Below, in pieces: positions 1 through 9,029 of a stretch of 64,000 bases of DNA. Location of the stretch: positions 310,001-374,000 of the forward strand of contig JAEUJW010000040.1 of assembly GCA_016793465.1 (NCBI GenBank), written 5' to 3'. Both the position numbers and the translations under genes were made by a program. The DNA is from Myxococcales bacterium (GTDB lineage Bacteria; Myxococcota; Polyangia; Nannocystales; Nannocystaceae). Within the stretch, counting starts at the first letter, position 1; each line of letters opens with the position of its first letter. The notes beneath the pieces were generated by a model. The model was not told the DNA's origin. It saw only the letters and a list, made by a program, of their open reading frames with translations, and did no database searches.

Positions 1-1149
1 CGTGGTGTGCAGCCCCGACGCGATCAGGGCCGCGTCCATGCCCTTGCCGGCGACGTCCATGACCGTGACGAGCACGCGCCCGTCGTGGGTCGGCAGGGCG
101 TCGACGTAGTCGCCCCCGACGCCCTTCGACGGCACGAACCCGAAGCCGACGTCGAGGTCCCCTTGCGTGAAGTCCTGCGGGACCAGGCGCATCTGGATCT
201 CGCTGGCCCGCCGCAGCTCCTCCTCGAGCAGGGCCTGGGTCTGGGCCGCCTGCCGGGCCGCCCACGCGTCCTCCGCCTGGCGGTACAGCGAGGCCGCCAG
301 CGACACCAGCGCCAGCCACTCGACCGTGCCGTACTGCCCCGGGAACATCACGTACAGCACGTCGATGTGCCCCGCCTCGGTGCGCACCGGGCAGGCCACC
401 GCCGAGATCGCCAGCCCCGAGGCCGCCATCGACATCTGGACCATGTCCTTGCCGAGCTGCCGCTTGGTCGAGGCCAGCACCGCCGACTCGCCGGTCACCA
501 CCGCCTTGATCACCGACCGCGACACGTGCGGCGCCTCGGCCGTCGGCGACTGCAACACCGGCCCGTGCAGCACCTCCGGCTCGGCCTCCGCGTCGTGGCG
601 GGCCACCCGCAGCAGCATCGCCGCCGTGCCGTTGAAGGTCTTGCCGGTCATCAGCGTGCACAGCATCGCCGGCCGAAACGCCGGGTCCTCCATCGCCAGC
701 AGCTCGCCGCTGAACGAGATCAGCTTCGACAGGTGCGTCGCGTCGATCTTCGGCGGCGCCAGCTCCTGCAGCGAGCGCACCGGCCCGTACGCGCCGGCCT
801 CCATCATCGTCACCGCCGTGCGCGGCCGCGGCGCGGGCGGGCGGTTGAGCGACGACTCCTCGCTGCGGTACACCAGCTCGAACACGTCGATCTGGACCAC
901 GTCGCCCGGCGTCAGCGCGCGCTCGCCGTGCACCCGCGTGCCGTTGACCCCGGTGCCGTTGCGGCTGCCGAGGTCCCGCACGCTCCACGCGGTCCCGTGG
1001 GCCACCAGCTCGGCGTGCTGCCGCGACACCGAGTCGCTGGCCAGCACCACGTCGCAGTCCGGCGAGCGCCCGATCACCACGCGCGTGCCGGTCAGGTGCA
1101 CGTTGTGGATCTGATTGTCGTCCTTGCGGATCTGCAGCCACCCGGCCAT
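1..1149 (-). CDS. FHA-GAF-SpoIIE (PP2C-type) serine phosphatase, C-terminus cut off by window edge
   Basis: Signalling phosphatase; 383 codons are visible and the reading frame is still open at base 1. Residues about 5-92 form an FHA phosphothreonine-binding domain (GRS at 27-29, SRQH at 42-45, NGT at 64-66). Residues about 130-290 look like a GAF sensor. From about residue 313 the SpoIIE/RsbU phosphatase begins, with the metal-binding GGDYVD and MDVAGKG motifs just before the edge. Such proteins usually dephosphorylate anti-sigma antagonists in partner-switching pathways, recruited by a phosphopeptide bound to the FHA domain; no partner is visible here. A TATGGT hexamer lies 9 nt before the ATG. 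The domain order is clear; the target is unknown. Confidence 0.9.
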   Translation of the reverse strand, partial: MAGWLQIRKDDNQIHNVHLTGTRVVIGRSPDCDVVLASDSVSRQHAELVAHGTAWSVRDLGSRNGTGVNGTRVHGERALTPGDVVQIDVFELVYRSEESSLNRPPAPRPRTAVTMMEAGAYGPVRSLQELAPPKIDATHLSKLISFSGELLAMEDPAFRPAMLCTLMTGKTFNGTAAMLLRVARHDAEAEPEVLHGPVLQSPTAEAPHVSRSVIKAVVTGESAVLASTKRQLGKDMVQMSMAASGLAISAVACPVRTEAGHIDVLYVMFPGQYGTVEWLALVSLAASLYRQAEDAWAARQAAQTQALLEEELRRASEIQMRLVPQDFTQGDLDVGFGFVPSKGVGGDYVDALPTHDGRVLVTVMDVAGKGMDAALIASGLHTT

Positions 1150-1287
1150 CGCCCGGCCACCATACACCAAGACACCCGCCGGGGAACCGCCGCCGCGCGC
1201 CCGCGCCCGCCCCAATTTCGGGCCCGGACGCGTGTCACCGCGTGCGCTTGATCGTGCGCCCGCGGCCCGGACGGCCCCTGCGAGCCG

Positions 1288-2112
1288 CTACGCCGCGGTC
1301 CGCTCGAGCTCCGCGAGCGTGCGCCGGGCCAGCTCGAGGTTGTCGTTGTGCCAGGGATGAAAGTCGCGGCGCAGGTACTCGCGGATCCCCCGCACGAACA
1401 CGCGGCTGCCGATCGGGTTGGCCTTGCGGGCCCGCCGGAGCTGACGCAGCGCCTCGAGCCAGCCGATCTTCTCCTGGCGCAGCAGCATCGCCGTGCCGAG
1501 CGTCCAGAACCCGATCAGCAGCGCCGTCGCCAGGGCCATGCCGGCCATGCGCAGCGCGTAGCCGTCGTCGACCTGCTTCAGCACGTCGAACGCCACCGCC
1601 TTGTGCTCGATCTCCTCCGACGCGTGCCACATCAGCAGCGGCCGCATCGACGCGTGCGCCCGCCCGATCAGCCCGCCGTCGAGGGCGTCCTCCGCCATGA
1701 TCGCCGTGTAGTGCTCGAGCGCCACCGTCACCGCCAGCCGCAGCTTGTGCGACGTCCGCGGCTCGATCACCTCGAACGCGATCTTCTTGTACAGCCGCAA
1801 AAACGGCTGCAGGTCGTAGCCGTGCTTGTCCTCGAGCAGCTTGAACACCCGCTCGTGCTCGTGCGCGTGGCGACCCTCCTGGGCGTAGAACCCCTTGATC
1901 TGGGCCCGCAGCTCGGGGTCCTTGATCTGCTCCTGGAAGTGCCGCACGGCCCGCACGAAGAACCGCTCCCCCATGGGGAAGATCATATGCAGCGTGTTGC
2001 CCATGGCCGTCGGCACCGCCGCGTCCGCCACCCAGTGGCGCGGCGTGTCGTCCAGCTCGAAGTCCATGTCGCGCGGGCGGATGTCCCCCAGGTCCGACGG
2101 TGTCGCGTGCAT
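1288..2112 (-). CDS. Predicted metal-dependent hydrolase (PF10118, COG3687-like), 274 aa
   Basis: An all-alpha ferritin-like protein of the metal-dependent hydrolase family PF10118. The first ligand motif is EGRHAHEHE near residue 85 and the second is ASEEIEHKA near residue 165, the spacing expected for a di-metal four-helix bundle. A hydrophobic helix (MALATALLIGFWTLGTA) follows, suggesting membrane association. The start at 2112 is chosen because AGGAGG lies about 12 nt upstream. The gene is divergent from the TetR gene at 2191, and a perfect inverted repeat lies between them, so it is probably the regulator's target. Substrate unknown. Confidence 0.8.
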   Translation of the reverse strand: MHATPSDLGDIRPRDMDFELDDTPRHWVADAAVPTAMGNTLHMIFPMGERFFVRAVRHFQEQIKDPELRAQIKGFYAQEGRHAHEHERVFKLLEDKHGYDLQPFLRLYKKIAFEVIEPRTSHKLRLAVTVALEHYTAIMAEDALDGGLIGRAHASMRPLLMWHASEEIEHKAVAFDVLKQVDDGYALRMAGMALATALLIGFWTLGTAMLLRQEKIGWLEALRQLRRARKANPIGSRVFVRGIREYLRRDFHPWHNDNLELARRTLAELERTAA

Positions 2113-2164
2113 CTCCCGTTCGCCTCCTGCAGCGCCGCAGGCGCCACGCGTCGGACAATGACCC

Positions 2165-2187
2165 GCTATTGAACCGAAGTCAATAGC
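2165..2187. promoter_or_regulatory. Palindromic operator between the diverging hydrolase and TetR genes
   Basis: GCTATTGA at 2165-2172 and TCAATAGC at 2180-2187 are perfect inverted repeats around a 7-bp spacer. The site sits 3 bp before the TetR start and about 50 bp before the hydrolase start, where a TetR-family dimer would block both promoters. It is one of the few AT-containing stretches in the gap. The assignment to this TetR is inferred from position. Confidence 0.75.
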
Positions 2188-2190
2188 CAG

Positions 2191-2832
2191 ATGGCTTATG
2201 GTTCGGCCGCCGTGGCCGCCTCCTCCAAGACCGCGCGAGAGCGCGCCCGCCTGCAGGTCGACGAGCGTCGCAGCCAGCTCCTCGAGCTCGGCCTGCAGCT
2301 GTTCACCGACCACACCTACGACGAGCTCAGCATCGACGACATCGCCCGCGCGGCCGGCATCTCGAAGGGCCTGCTCTACCACTACTTCCCGAGCAAGCGC
2401 GACTTCTACGTCGAGGTCGTGCGCCGGGCCGCGGGTCACCTGGTCGAGCGGACAGTCGCCGCCGGCGTCGACGCCTCGCCGGACTCCTTGCTGCACGGGC
2501 TCGACGCCTACCTCGACTTCGTCGAGCAGCACGCGCGCTCGTTCACCGCGGTGATGCGCGGCGGGGTCGGCAGCGACGCCGAGGTCCAGGCGATCGTCGA
2601 GAGCGTGCGCGCGGCGATCGGCGACCGCATCATGGACCGCCTCGGCGTCCGCGACCCGCCGCCGCTGCTGCGCGCCGCCATGCGCGGGTGGATCGGGTTC
2701 GTCGAGGCCGCGTCGCTCGACTGGCTGGCCCGCCGCGACCTGCCGCGCGACCAGCTGCGCGCCCTGCTGGCCCACATGGCCGTCGCGGCCCTGATGTCGA
2801 CCGGCGACCTGCCCGAGCCGCCGCCGTCCTGA
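2191..2832 (+). CDS. TetR/AcrR-family transcriptional regulator, 213 aa
   Basis: DNA-binding repressor of usual TetR length. The N-terminal HTH spans about residues 28-76, with IDDIARAAGISKGLLYHYF and FPSKRDFY as recognition-helix and flanking motifs; the remaining ~135 residues are the helical ligand/dimer domain, whose ligand cannot be predicted. It diverges from the PF10118 hydrolase and lies against a perfect palindrome, so autoregulation plus control of the hydrolase is likely. ATG 2191 has no Shine-Dalgarno sequence and lies only 3 bp beyond the operator. The gene converges with the SnoaL-like gene at 2839. Confidence 0.9.
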   Translation: MAYGSAAVAASSKTARERARLQVDERRSQLLELGLQLFTDHTYDELSIDDIARAAGISKGLLYHYFPSKRDFYVEVVRRAAGHLVERTVAAGVDASPDSLLHGLDAYLDFVEQHARSFTAVMRGGVGSDAEVQAIVESVRAAIGDRIMDRLGVRDPPPLLRAAMRGWIGFVEAASLDWLARRDLPRDQLRALLAHMAVAALMSTGDLPEPPPS

Positions 2833-2838
2833 GCGCGC

Positions 2839-3288
2839 TCAGTCGGCCGAGCTCCGGAATTCGCCGCCGACCGCCATCTCGTGGGCGTACACCCCGGCCG
2901 GGTTCTGGTTGAGCACGCTGGCGATCTGCCAGCCGTCCTCGCCGCGGACCATCACCACCAGCATCTTGCCCTGCAGCAGCGGCAGCGGCTCGTCGGCCAG
3001 CGACAGCGGCCCCGACATCGACCAGTGCACCCGCGCCACCACCGCGTCGCCCGCGGTGCGCAGGGCCACGTGGTCGGCCGTCAGGACCGCCGCGCGCAGC
3101 GTGCGAGAGAACGGGAACTGGTGCTGCGTCACGATCTCCGCCCGCCCCAGCGCCGTCTGCCCGAGCACATCGGTGAAGTCCGCGTCCTCGCTGAACAGCG
3201 CCGCGAACGCCTGCAGGTCCTTGCGGTTCCAGCGCGCGACGAACTCGTCGATCATGGCCAGCGCCTCCAGTGCCATGACGCCATGCAT
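2839..3288 (-). CDS. SnoaL-like / nuclear-transport-factor-2 fold protein, 149 aa
   Basis: Small NTF2-fold protein resembling the SgcJ/EcaC group: an N-terminal helix with FVARWNRKDLQAFAALF, then DADFTDVLG and a C-terminal WQIASVLNQNP strand. Members bind small hydrophobic ligands or have isomerase or lyase activity; none can be assigned. The start at 3288 is 1 bp beyond the stop of the upstream membrane-protein gene, so the two are probably co-transcribed. An internal ATG at 3276 is an alternative start; neither has a clear ribosome site. Confidence 0.75.
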   Translation of the reverse strand: MHGVMALEALAMIDEFVARWNRKDLQAFAALFSEDADFTDVLGQTALGRAEIVTQHQFPFSRTLRAAVLTADHVALRTAGDAVVARVHWSMSGPLSLADEPLPLLQGKMLVVMVRGEDGWQIASVLNQNPAGVYAHEMAVGGEFRSSAD

Positions 3289-3289
3289 A

Positions 3290-4465
3290 TCACCCGCGCG
3301 GCGGCACCGACAAGCCGCGCGCCTCGTCGACCCGCGGCCCCATGCCGGGCGCGACATCGATCGCCGGGTCGAGCCCGAGCAGCGTCGCCTGGGCCCCCCA
3401 CCACAGCCAGCACACCCACGCGAACGGCAGGTAGCCGAAGTACCCGAGCGCCGGCATCTCGAACACGTGCAGCACGTTCACATACGGCACGTCGTACTTC
3501 CAGAAGTTGGGGTTGTCCGCGGTGCTCAGCCAGTTCCACGCCTCGCCGAGCACGTACGTCGCCACGCAGGCCAGCCCCATCAGCACCAGCGGCGACCAGT
3601 TCCCGCGCGCCAGCGGCGTGAAGACCGTCCAGCGCCCCGTCCGCATCATCACCCCCGCGAGCAGCATGAGCGGGCCGAGCCACAGCAGCGGGAACAGCGG
3701 CGCCGGCCAGACCACCAGGCCCACCAGCGAGCCCGCGCCGAGCCGGGCCACCCACCGCCAGCCCTCCGGCGACAGCGCCAGCCGCGGCCCGCTCGCCCAG
3801 CGCGCGCGCAGCCGCGGCGACGTCGTCAGCAAATTATAGAACTCGAACACCGCCGGCATCACCGTCGTGTACGCCAGCGCGAACCACAGCAGGTAGCCCG
3901 TCTGCGAGAAGATCTCGTCGTGCGGGTAGTACCAGTTGGCCAGCACGAAGTAGTTCAGGTACTCGAAGTAGTACCAGCACACGCACGACGTCGCCGCGAT
4001 CGCCAGCATCGCGCCGGGTCGGCGCGACAGCAGCGAGACCCCGCCGGTGCGGCGGTACACCAGCCCGTCGAGCGCCACGATTAAACCCCACCACATCGGC
4101 ACGAAGCAGTAGTGGACCAGGCGCCCCGCGCCGGTCACAGCGCCGCTCATCACCCCGAAGAACGCCAGGCACAGCGCCGCCCCCGGCCAGAACCACCCCG
4201 GCAGGCCCACGCGCGGGGCCTCGGCGGCGATCACCGGACCCGGCGTGAACCCCACGCCCCGCGGCGCCAGCAGCAGCCGGAGGATCGGCACCGCCAGCGC
4301 CAGCCCGAGCGCGAACACCCGCCAGTCGAACCCCGGCACCTGCGGGCTGCGCGGCGGCGGGAACGTCCCCCACCCGTCCGGCATGGTCCCGTACAGCGCC
4401 AGGCGAACGACCAGCGGGACCGCCACCAGCACCACCAGGCCGAGGATCACGGGACGGACGTTCAT
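3290..4465 (-). CDS. Polytopic integral membrane protein of unknown function, 391 aa
   Basis: About ten hydrophobic segments and unusually many Trp/Tyr/Phe residues, for example [11 protein letters not shown] near residue 190 and [14 protein letters not shown] near residue 350. I do not recognise the family with confidence. Conserved-looking Trp, Asn and Glu residues inside membrane segments suggest a lipid-pathway enzyme or cofactor-binding protein rather than a simple transporter, but that is speculation. The ATG at 4465 follows a TAGCTT hexamer by 9 nt. Two AT-rich codon clusters fall inside it (3831-3838, 4081-4084). The SnoaL-like gene follows with a 1-bp gap. Confidence 0.75.
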   Translation of the reverse strand: MNVRPVILGLVVLVAVPLVVRLALYGTMPDGWGTFPPPRSPQVPGFDWRVFALGLALAVPILRLLLAPRGVGFTPGPVIAAEAPRVGLPGWFWPGAALCLAFFGVMSGAVTGAGRLVHYCFVPMWWGLIVALDGLVYRRTGGVSLLSRRPGAMLAIAATSCVCWYYFEYLNYFVLANWYYPHDEIFSQTGYLLWFALAYTTVMPAVFEFYNLLTTSPRLRARWASGPRLALSPEGWRWVARLGAGSLVGLVVWPAPLFPLLWLGPLMLLAGVMMRTGRWTVFTPLARGNWSPLVLMGLACVATYVLGEAWNWLSTADNPNFWKYDVPYVNVLHVFEMPALGYFGYLPFAWVCWLWWGAQATLLGLDPAIDVAPGMGPRVDEARGLSVPPRG

Positions 4466-4522
4466 CGCCGCCGGAAGCTATCACCTTCCGTCCACGCGTG
4501 GCGCTCGCCCACGCTCCTCGAT

Positions 4523-4528
4523 TACAGT
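4523..4528 (+). promoter_or_regulatory. -10 element (TACAGT) for the histone-like gene, leaderless spacing
   Basis: TACAGT ends exactly 7 nt before ATG 4536. A standard -10 to +1 distance puts the transcription start at the start codon. One of eight sites in this window with the same spacing. Confidence 0.55.
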
Positions 4529-4535
4529 GCGCGGG

Positions 4536-5342
4536 ATGGCCACCGCCTCCGAGCCGCGCAGCACCCGCGCGAAGCCAGTCGCCCGCGCGACCGCCGCGAA
4601 GAAGGCCCCGGCCAAAACGACGGCGAGGACGACGACGAGCAAGAAGACCACCGCCAAGAAGACCACCGCCAAAAAGACCGCGACCACGAAGACCGCGAAG
4701 ACGACGACCAGGAAGGCGGTCGCCAAAAGATCCCCCGCCAGCGCCTCGAAGCACCCCTTCCCATTCTTCGGCGCCGGCCTCGCCAGCTACTTCGAGTGGG
4801 GCGGCCTCTACGTGTGGTTCGAGGAGCCGCCGCCGAAGGCCGCCCGCGCCAAATTATTGAGAAAGATCCCCGAGCCGTTCCGCGGCGACGCCGGCTGGGG
4901 CGGCCCGGTGCTGCACGCGACCAGCGGCGACCAGTTCATCAACCTGCACATCTGCAGCGCCTACGCCCGGCACGGCGACGCGCCCGACGACGACCTCGAG
5001 CCCTACGGAGTCGGCCAGCCGTTCCCCAGCCGCGCGCAGGCCAGCGCCTTCGAGGCCGACATCGTCGCCTGGCTGCACGCCCTCCACCGCGAGCACAAGA
5101 TCGCGTTCGTCGCCCGCCGCGAGGACGGCGAGGCCGGCGGCACCAGGAAGGACGCCTGGCATCGGTGGAGCATGGCCCGCTTCCTCGACGTCGTGCTCCC
5201 GCGGTGGCAGGCCCACCACCGCAAGCCCCCGCACAGGCTCGTCGACTGGTCGCTGCGCGAAGCCTTCAGCCTGGCGCTCGACGACGCCAAGCTCGCCCCC
5301 GCCATCCCCGCCGCCGTGCGCGCCTGGTACGCCAAGGATTGA
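4536..5342 (+). CDS. Histone-H1-like Lys/Ala/Thr-rich tail fused to an uncharacterised domain, 268 aa
   Basis: Residues about 12-70 are an AlgP/histone-H1-like basic tail built from KKTTAK, TTKTAK and AKKAPAK units, almost free of acidic residues. Residues about 72-268 are a folded, Trp-rich globular domain ([19 protein letters not shown]; later [11 protein letters not shown] and [15 protein letters not shown]) that I do not recognise. H1-like tails bind DNA or RNA non-specifically, so the tail may localise the globular domain to the nucleoid. ATG 4536 is chosen because TACAGT lies exactly 7 nt upstream and longer frames would include non-coding leader. coaA follows 2 bp after the stop. Confidence 0.8.
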   Translation: MATASEPRSTRAKPVARATAAKKAPAKTTARTTTSKKTTAKKTTAKKTATTKTAKTTTRKAVAKRSPASASKHPFPFFGAGLASYFEWGGLYVWFEEPPPKAARAKLLRKIPEPFRGDAGWGGPVLHATSGDQFINLHICSAYARHGDAPDDDLEPYGVGQPFPSRAQASAFEADIVAWLHALHREHKIAFVARREDGEAGGTRKDAWHRWSMARFLDVVLPRWQAHHRKPPHRLVDWSLREAFSLALDDAKLAPAIPAAVRAWYAKD

Positions 5343-5344
5343 CG

Positions 5345-6277
5345 ATGTCCCCGCCGGGCTCTCCGTTCGCCACCTTCACCCGCGCTGAGTGGGCCCGCCT
5401 GCGCGCCCAGACCCCGCTCACCCTCACCGAGGCCGACCTCACCGCGCTCCGCGGGATCAACGAGTCGCTCTCGCTGCAGGAGATCGAAGAGGTCTACCTC
5501 CCGCTCACGCGTTTATTAAACCTGCGGTTCACCGCCTTGCGGCAGCTGCGGCGGGTCACCCAGACCTTCCTCGGCCGCAGCGACCGCACCCCGCCGTTCA
5601 TCATCGGCCTGGCCGGCAGCGTCGCCGTCGGCAAGAGCACCGCCGGGCGCGTGCTGCAGACCATCCTCTCGCGCTGGTCCGAGCACCCGCGCGTCGACCT
5701 CGTCACCACCGACGGCTTCCTGTTCCCCAACGCCGAGCTCGCCGCCCGGGGGATCACCCAGCGCAAGGGCTTCCCCGAGAGCTACGACCTGCGCCGCCTG
5801 GTCCGGTTCGTCGCCGACGTCCGCGCCGGCGAGCAGGCCGTCGCGCCGGTCTACTCGCACATCCACTACGACATCGTGCCCGGCGAGCAGCAGGTCATCC
5901 ACCGCCCCGACATCCTCATCCTCGAGGGCCTGAACGTCCTCCAGCGCACCGACGACGCCGGCACCCACCGCGTCTACGTGTCCGACTACTTCGACTTCTC
6001 GCTCTACATCGACGCCGACGAGCCCGCGATCCGCGACTGGTTCCTCCGCCGCTTCAATAAATTGCGCGAGACCGTGTTCCGCGACCCGGTGTCGTACTTC
6101 CGCCACTACGCCGCCCTGACCGACGCCGAGGCCCTCGCCCGCGCCAACGCCATCTGGGACGCGATCAACGGCGTCAACCTCCGCGAGAACATCACCCCCA
6201 CCCGCGAGCGCGCCGACCTCATCCTCGAGAAGGCCGCCGACCACACCTTCCAGGTCATCCGCCTGCGCCTCACCTGA
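5345..6277 (+). CDS. coaA: Pantothenate kinase, type I
   Basis: Phosphorylates pantothenate, the first step of coenzyme A synthesis, in the cytoplasm; 310 aa, normal for type I PanK. The Walker A loop GSVAVGKST is at about 95-103, followed by [13 protein letters not shown], the RKGFPESYD substrate loop and the YSHIHYDIV motif, all in the usual order. It begins 2 bp after the histone-like gene and is probably co-transcribed. It converges with the OmpA gene across a strong hairpin. AT-rich codon clusters encode RLLNL at 5512-5520 and FNKL at 6054-6063. Confidence 0.95.
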   Translation: MSPPGSPFATFTRAEWARLRAQTPLTLTEADLTALRGINESLSLQEIEEVYLPLTRLLNLRFTALRQLRRVTQTFLGRSDRTPPFIIGLAGSVAVGKSTAGRVLQTILSRWSEHPRVDLVTTDGFLFPNAELAARGITQRKGFPESYDLRRLVRFVADVRAGEQAVAPVYSHIHYDIVPGEQQVIHRPDILILEGLNVLQRTDDAGTHRVYVSDYFDFSLYIDADEPAIRDWFLRRFNKLRETVFRDPVSYFRHYAALTDAEALARANAIWDAINGVNLRENITPTRERADLILEKAADHTFQVIRLRLT

Positions 6278-6285
6278 CGAACGGC

Positions 6286-6317
6286 GGACGCCCGCCGGCG
6301 CGCGCCGACGGGCGTCC
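6286..6317. terminator. Bidirectional hairpin between coaA and the OmpA gene
   Basis: GGACGCCCG at 6286-6294 pairs perfectly with CGGGCGTCC at 6309-6317 around a GC-rich loop, immediately after coaA and before the end of the converging gene. There is no strong T-run, so it may act as a Rho-independent stop only in part. Confidence 0.55.
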
Positions 6318-6329
6318 TCCGCTCAACCC

Positions 6330-8138
6330 TCACTTCGGCGCGGGCGTGGGCTCGGGCGCGGCGCCAGCGGCCGGCGGCGCCGAATCGGACGGCGTCGGGC
6401 ACGGCTTGGTCTCCTGCTTGACCGCCGGCTGCCCGCCCGCGGCCTTCTCGACGATCGCCTGGCCGGTCGCCGGCGTGATCACCTGCCCGGTGCGCGGGTC
6501 GACGACGATCACGCGGAACTCGATGCGGCGGTTCTTCGCGCGGGCCTTGGCGGTCTTGCCCTCGGCGATCGGCTTGGTGCGGCCGTAGCCGACGGTCTCG
6601 ACGCGCGACGACTCGACGCCCTTGTCGACGAGGTAGGTCTTGACCGACTCGGCGCGGCGGCGCGACAGGTCGAGGTTGAACTCGTCGTTGCCGACGTCGT
6701 CGGTGTGGCCGGAGATCTCGATGCGGACGCTCGGGAACTCCTTCAGCACCGCGACGGTGGCGTCGAGCGTCTTCTGCGACTTTTTCTGGATCTTGTCGGA
6801 GTTGGTCTCGAAGTAGATGCCCTCGATCGGGCGCCCGTCGTAGACCACCTTCTCCGGCAGCTTGTCCGGGCAGCCGTCGCGGTCCTCGAAGCCGTTGTAG
6901 GTCTCGGGCACGAACGGGCAGGTGTCGTCCTTGTCGATGATCCCGTCGCAGTCCGTGTCCGGCGGCAGCGGGCAGCCGTCCGGCGCCACGCCCGGCTCGT
7001 CGGGGCACTTGTCGTCGAAGTCGAGGAAGCCGTCCTTGTCGCGGTCCGGCGGCGGGCAGCCGTCGGGCGCCACGCCCGGCTCGAACGGGCACTTGTCGAC
7101 GTTGTCGAGGAACGTGTCCTTGTCGCTGTCGATCGCCGGGCAGCCGTCGGGCGCCACGCCGGCCAGCTTCGGGCACTTGTCGTTCGGGTCGAGGAACCCG
7201 TCCCTGTCGGGGTCGAGGTCCTTCGGCTTCGGCTTCGGCACCGTGCGCCCGAGCACCAGGCTGAAGCCGGCCAGCAGCTCGGCGTGGGTCGTGAAGTTCG
7301 GCGGCAGCTTGTGGGCCGCCGCGCCGATGATCCCGCGACCCTCGAGGCGGAACGCCGCCATGCGATTGATGAAGATCTTCACGCCGCCGCCGAAGTGGCC
7401 GGCCTCGTCGATGTCACGCCCGAGCGCGTTCTCGTAGTCCGAGACGATGCCGAGCCCGCCGTAGCCGCCGAGGATGAACGGCGCGACCCGGTACGGCAGC
7501 TGCAAGATCGCGTGCCCGCCCGCGCGGTAGACGAACGCCCGGTCGTTGCGCGGGTTGCGGACCCGCATCGGCATGGCCCCGAACTCGCCCTCGACCCCGA
7601 GGAACGACAGCGGGAAGTAAGCCAGCCGCAGGCCCACCTCCGGGCCGATCTTCCACAGCGAGTCCTGGTCCCACATCGACACCTGGAACAGGTCGTGGTT
7701 GTCCTTGGGGAAGAACAGGCCGCCGAAGATCCCGAGCTCGAACAGGTGCCGCTCCGGCTTGTAGCGGTGGATCCACTTGCGCGTGTCTTTAATTTTGCCG
7801 GTCTTCTCGTCGAGCACCACGCCGTCCGGCACCTGCCGGCCCTTGCGCTTGCCCTTCGCCTTCGCCCCGTCGGTCCCGACCTTCACCGAGCCCCCCGCCG
7901 CCGGCCCCTCCGGCTCGGCCGCGACAGGCTTCGCCTCCGCCGGAGTCGCCTCCGCGGGCGCAGCCTCGGCCGGCGCGTCCGCAGGAGCCGCGTCCGTCGG
8001 GGCATCCGCGGGAGCATCCGCCGGCGGCGCCGCCCCGGCATCGGCGGCGGGCGCCGCGAGGAGCGCCGGCGTGTGGGTCGCGGCGGCGAGCAACACACCG
8101 GTCGAGAGCAGAGCGCGGGTCCAGATCATCGCGGGCAT
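6330..8138 (-). CDS. OmpA-family outer-membrane protein with thrombospondin type 3 repeats, 602 aa
   Basis: Domains in order: signal peptide (about 1-29); Ala/Pro/Asp/Glu low-complexity spacer to ~80; a predicted beta-barrel portion (about 125-300, alternating hydrophobic strands such as ELGIFGGLFFP and FILGGYGGLGIV); four calcium-binding thrombospondin-3 repeats (DRDGFLDPNDKCP type); and a C-terminal OmpA peptidoglycan-binding domain with SGHTDDVGND and LSRRRAESVKTYL. It probably anchors the outer membrane to the cell wall. ATG 8138 is used; ATG 8129 is an alternative. An AT-rich cluster at 7787-7796 encodes GKIKD. Confidence 0.9.
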   Translation of the reverse strand: MPAMIWTRALLSTGVLLAAATHTPALLAAPAADAGAAPPADAPADAPTDAAPADAPAEAAPAEATPAEAKPVAAEPEGPAAGGSVKVGTDGAKAKGKRKGRQVPDGVVLDEKTGKIKDTRKWIHRYKPERHLFELGIFGGLFFPKDNHDLFQVSMWDQDSLWKIGPEVGLRLAYFPLSFLGVEGEFGAMPMRVRNPRNDRAFVYRAGGHAILQLPYRVAPFILGGYGGLGIVSDYENALGRDIDEAGHFGGGVKIFINRMAAFRLEGRGIIGAAAHKLPPNFTTHAELLAGFSLVLGRTVPKPKPKDLDPDRDGFLDPNDKCPKLAGVAPDGCPAIDSDKDTFLDNVDKCPFEPGVAPDGCPPPDRDKDGFLDFDDKCPDEPGVAPDGCPLPPDTDCDGIIDKDDTCPFVPETYNGFEDRDGCPDKLPEKVVYDGRPIEGIYFETNSDKIQKKSQKTLDATVAVLKEFPSVRIEISGHTDDVGNDEFNLDLSRRRAESVKTYLVDKGVESSRVETVGYGRTKPIAEGKTAKARAKNRRIEFRVIVVDPRTGQVITPATGQAIVEKAAGGQPAVKQETKPCPTPSDSAPPAAGAAPEPTPAPK

Positions 8139-8206
8139 TCCAGTCGTAAGTGTCGTACGGAGCAGGCGTCAGGCGGCGTTCGTGGAGAGTACATCGAACC
8201 GCCGCG

Positions 8207-8719
8207 TCAATAGCAAGCGGCCCCCTCTGCCTCGCAGCCCGGGAGGTCCTTGTTGTTGAGCCCGAGCAGCACGCACGTGCGACACAGGTCGTCGTCGTTG
8301 GGCCCGTTTTCCGAGCACTGGGCCTGCTTGCGGCACTCCCCGTACACGCAGATGCTGAAGTCGATCAGCGCCAGCCACTCCTCGGTCGCCATCCCGTGCA
8401 GGCAGTTGTAGTAGCAGGACTGGTCGTCCTCCGGGCCCGGGTCGGGGTTGCCGAAGTAGCACTCGGGAACGCAGGCGATCGCGTCGCTGCAGGTCTGGTC
8501 GCCCGGCACCGGCTCCCCCGTGCTGGTGTCGATCGGCTCGCCGGTGGTGAAGATGTTCACCATGGTCGTGTACTCGCCGGTCGTCAGGTCGATCTCGGTG
8601 GTGTAGACGCCGGGCTCGTCCGACCGACAGCCGCTCGTCAGCGCCAGCGCAGCGACGAGCGAGCACAACCCGCGGAACCAAGATGTACGCGCACAAGGAT
8701 AAGGGTATGGCCGGGCCAT
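8207..8719 (-). CDS. Small Cys-rich lipoprotein, 170 aa
   Basis: Secreted lipoprotein: a basic N-terminus, hydrophobic stretch and lipobox ALTSGC around residue 31, then a Thr/Glu linker and a C-terminal domain with about a dozen cysteines (CSDAIACVPECYF, CYYNCLHGM, CRTCVLLG) likely to form disulphides. I do not recognise the domain. Start 8719 is supported by TATCGT ending exactly 7 nt upstream. It diverges from the lipoprotein gene at 9030. Confidence 0.75.
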   Translation of the reverse strand: MARPYPYPCARTSWFRGLCSLVAALALTSGCRSDEPGVYTTEIDLTTGEYTTMVNIFTTGEPIDTSTGEPVPGDQTCSDAIACVPECYFGNPDPGPEDDQSCYYNCLHGMATEEWLALIDFSICVYGECRKQAQCSENGPNDDDLCRTCVLLGLNNKDLPGCEAEGAACY

Positions 8720-9029
8720 CGGCTCCACGATACCAGGGCACCAGCGCCGGCCAAAGCGCCAAAGTCCGGCGAGCCCGGCAAACACCGCCGCGTCAGGCCC
8801 CAGGAGCGCCGCGACAGCGTCGCCCCCGCGCCCCACGGCCCGCGGTCCCGCCGCAAAGGCGGGCCCTCGCCCCGATCCTCCAGCACGCGACGCGTCCGCG
8901 CGTTCACGCATGACTCCGCCGACCGCGGCCGTCCAGGGCCCTGACTTGTCAAGATCCCGCCGCGGGGGCCATACTGGCAAACGACGATCGGGCGCTCCTG
9001 GCTCCTGCCCTTCGCTTAAAGGAAGCTTC
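8720..9029. other. 310-bp divergent promoter region
   Basis: No gene seen. It holds TATCGT (8727-8732, minus strand) for the Cys-rich lipoprotein and an AAAGGA ribosome site at 9018-9023 for the plus-strand lipoprotein. The centre is GC-rich with no repeats I can see. Confidence 0.6.
8727..8732 (-). promoter_or_regulatory. -10 element (TATCGT), leaderless spacing
   Basis: TATCGT on the minus strand ends 7 nt before ATG 8719, predicting a transcription start at the start codon; it decides the start of this gene. Confidence 0.55.
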
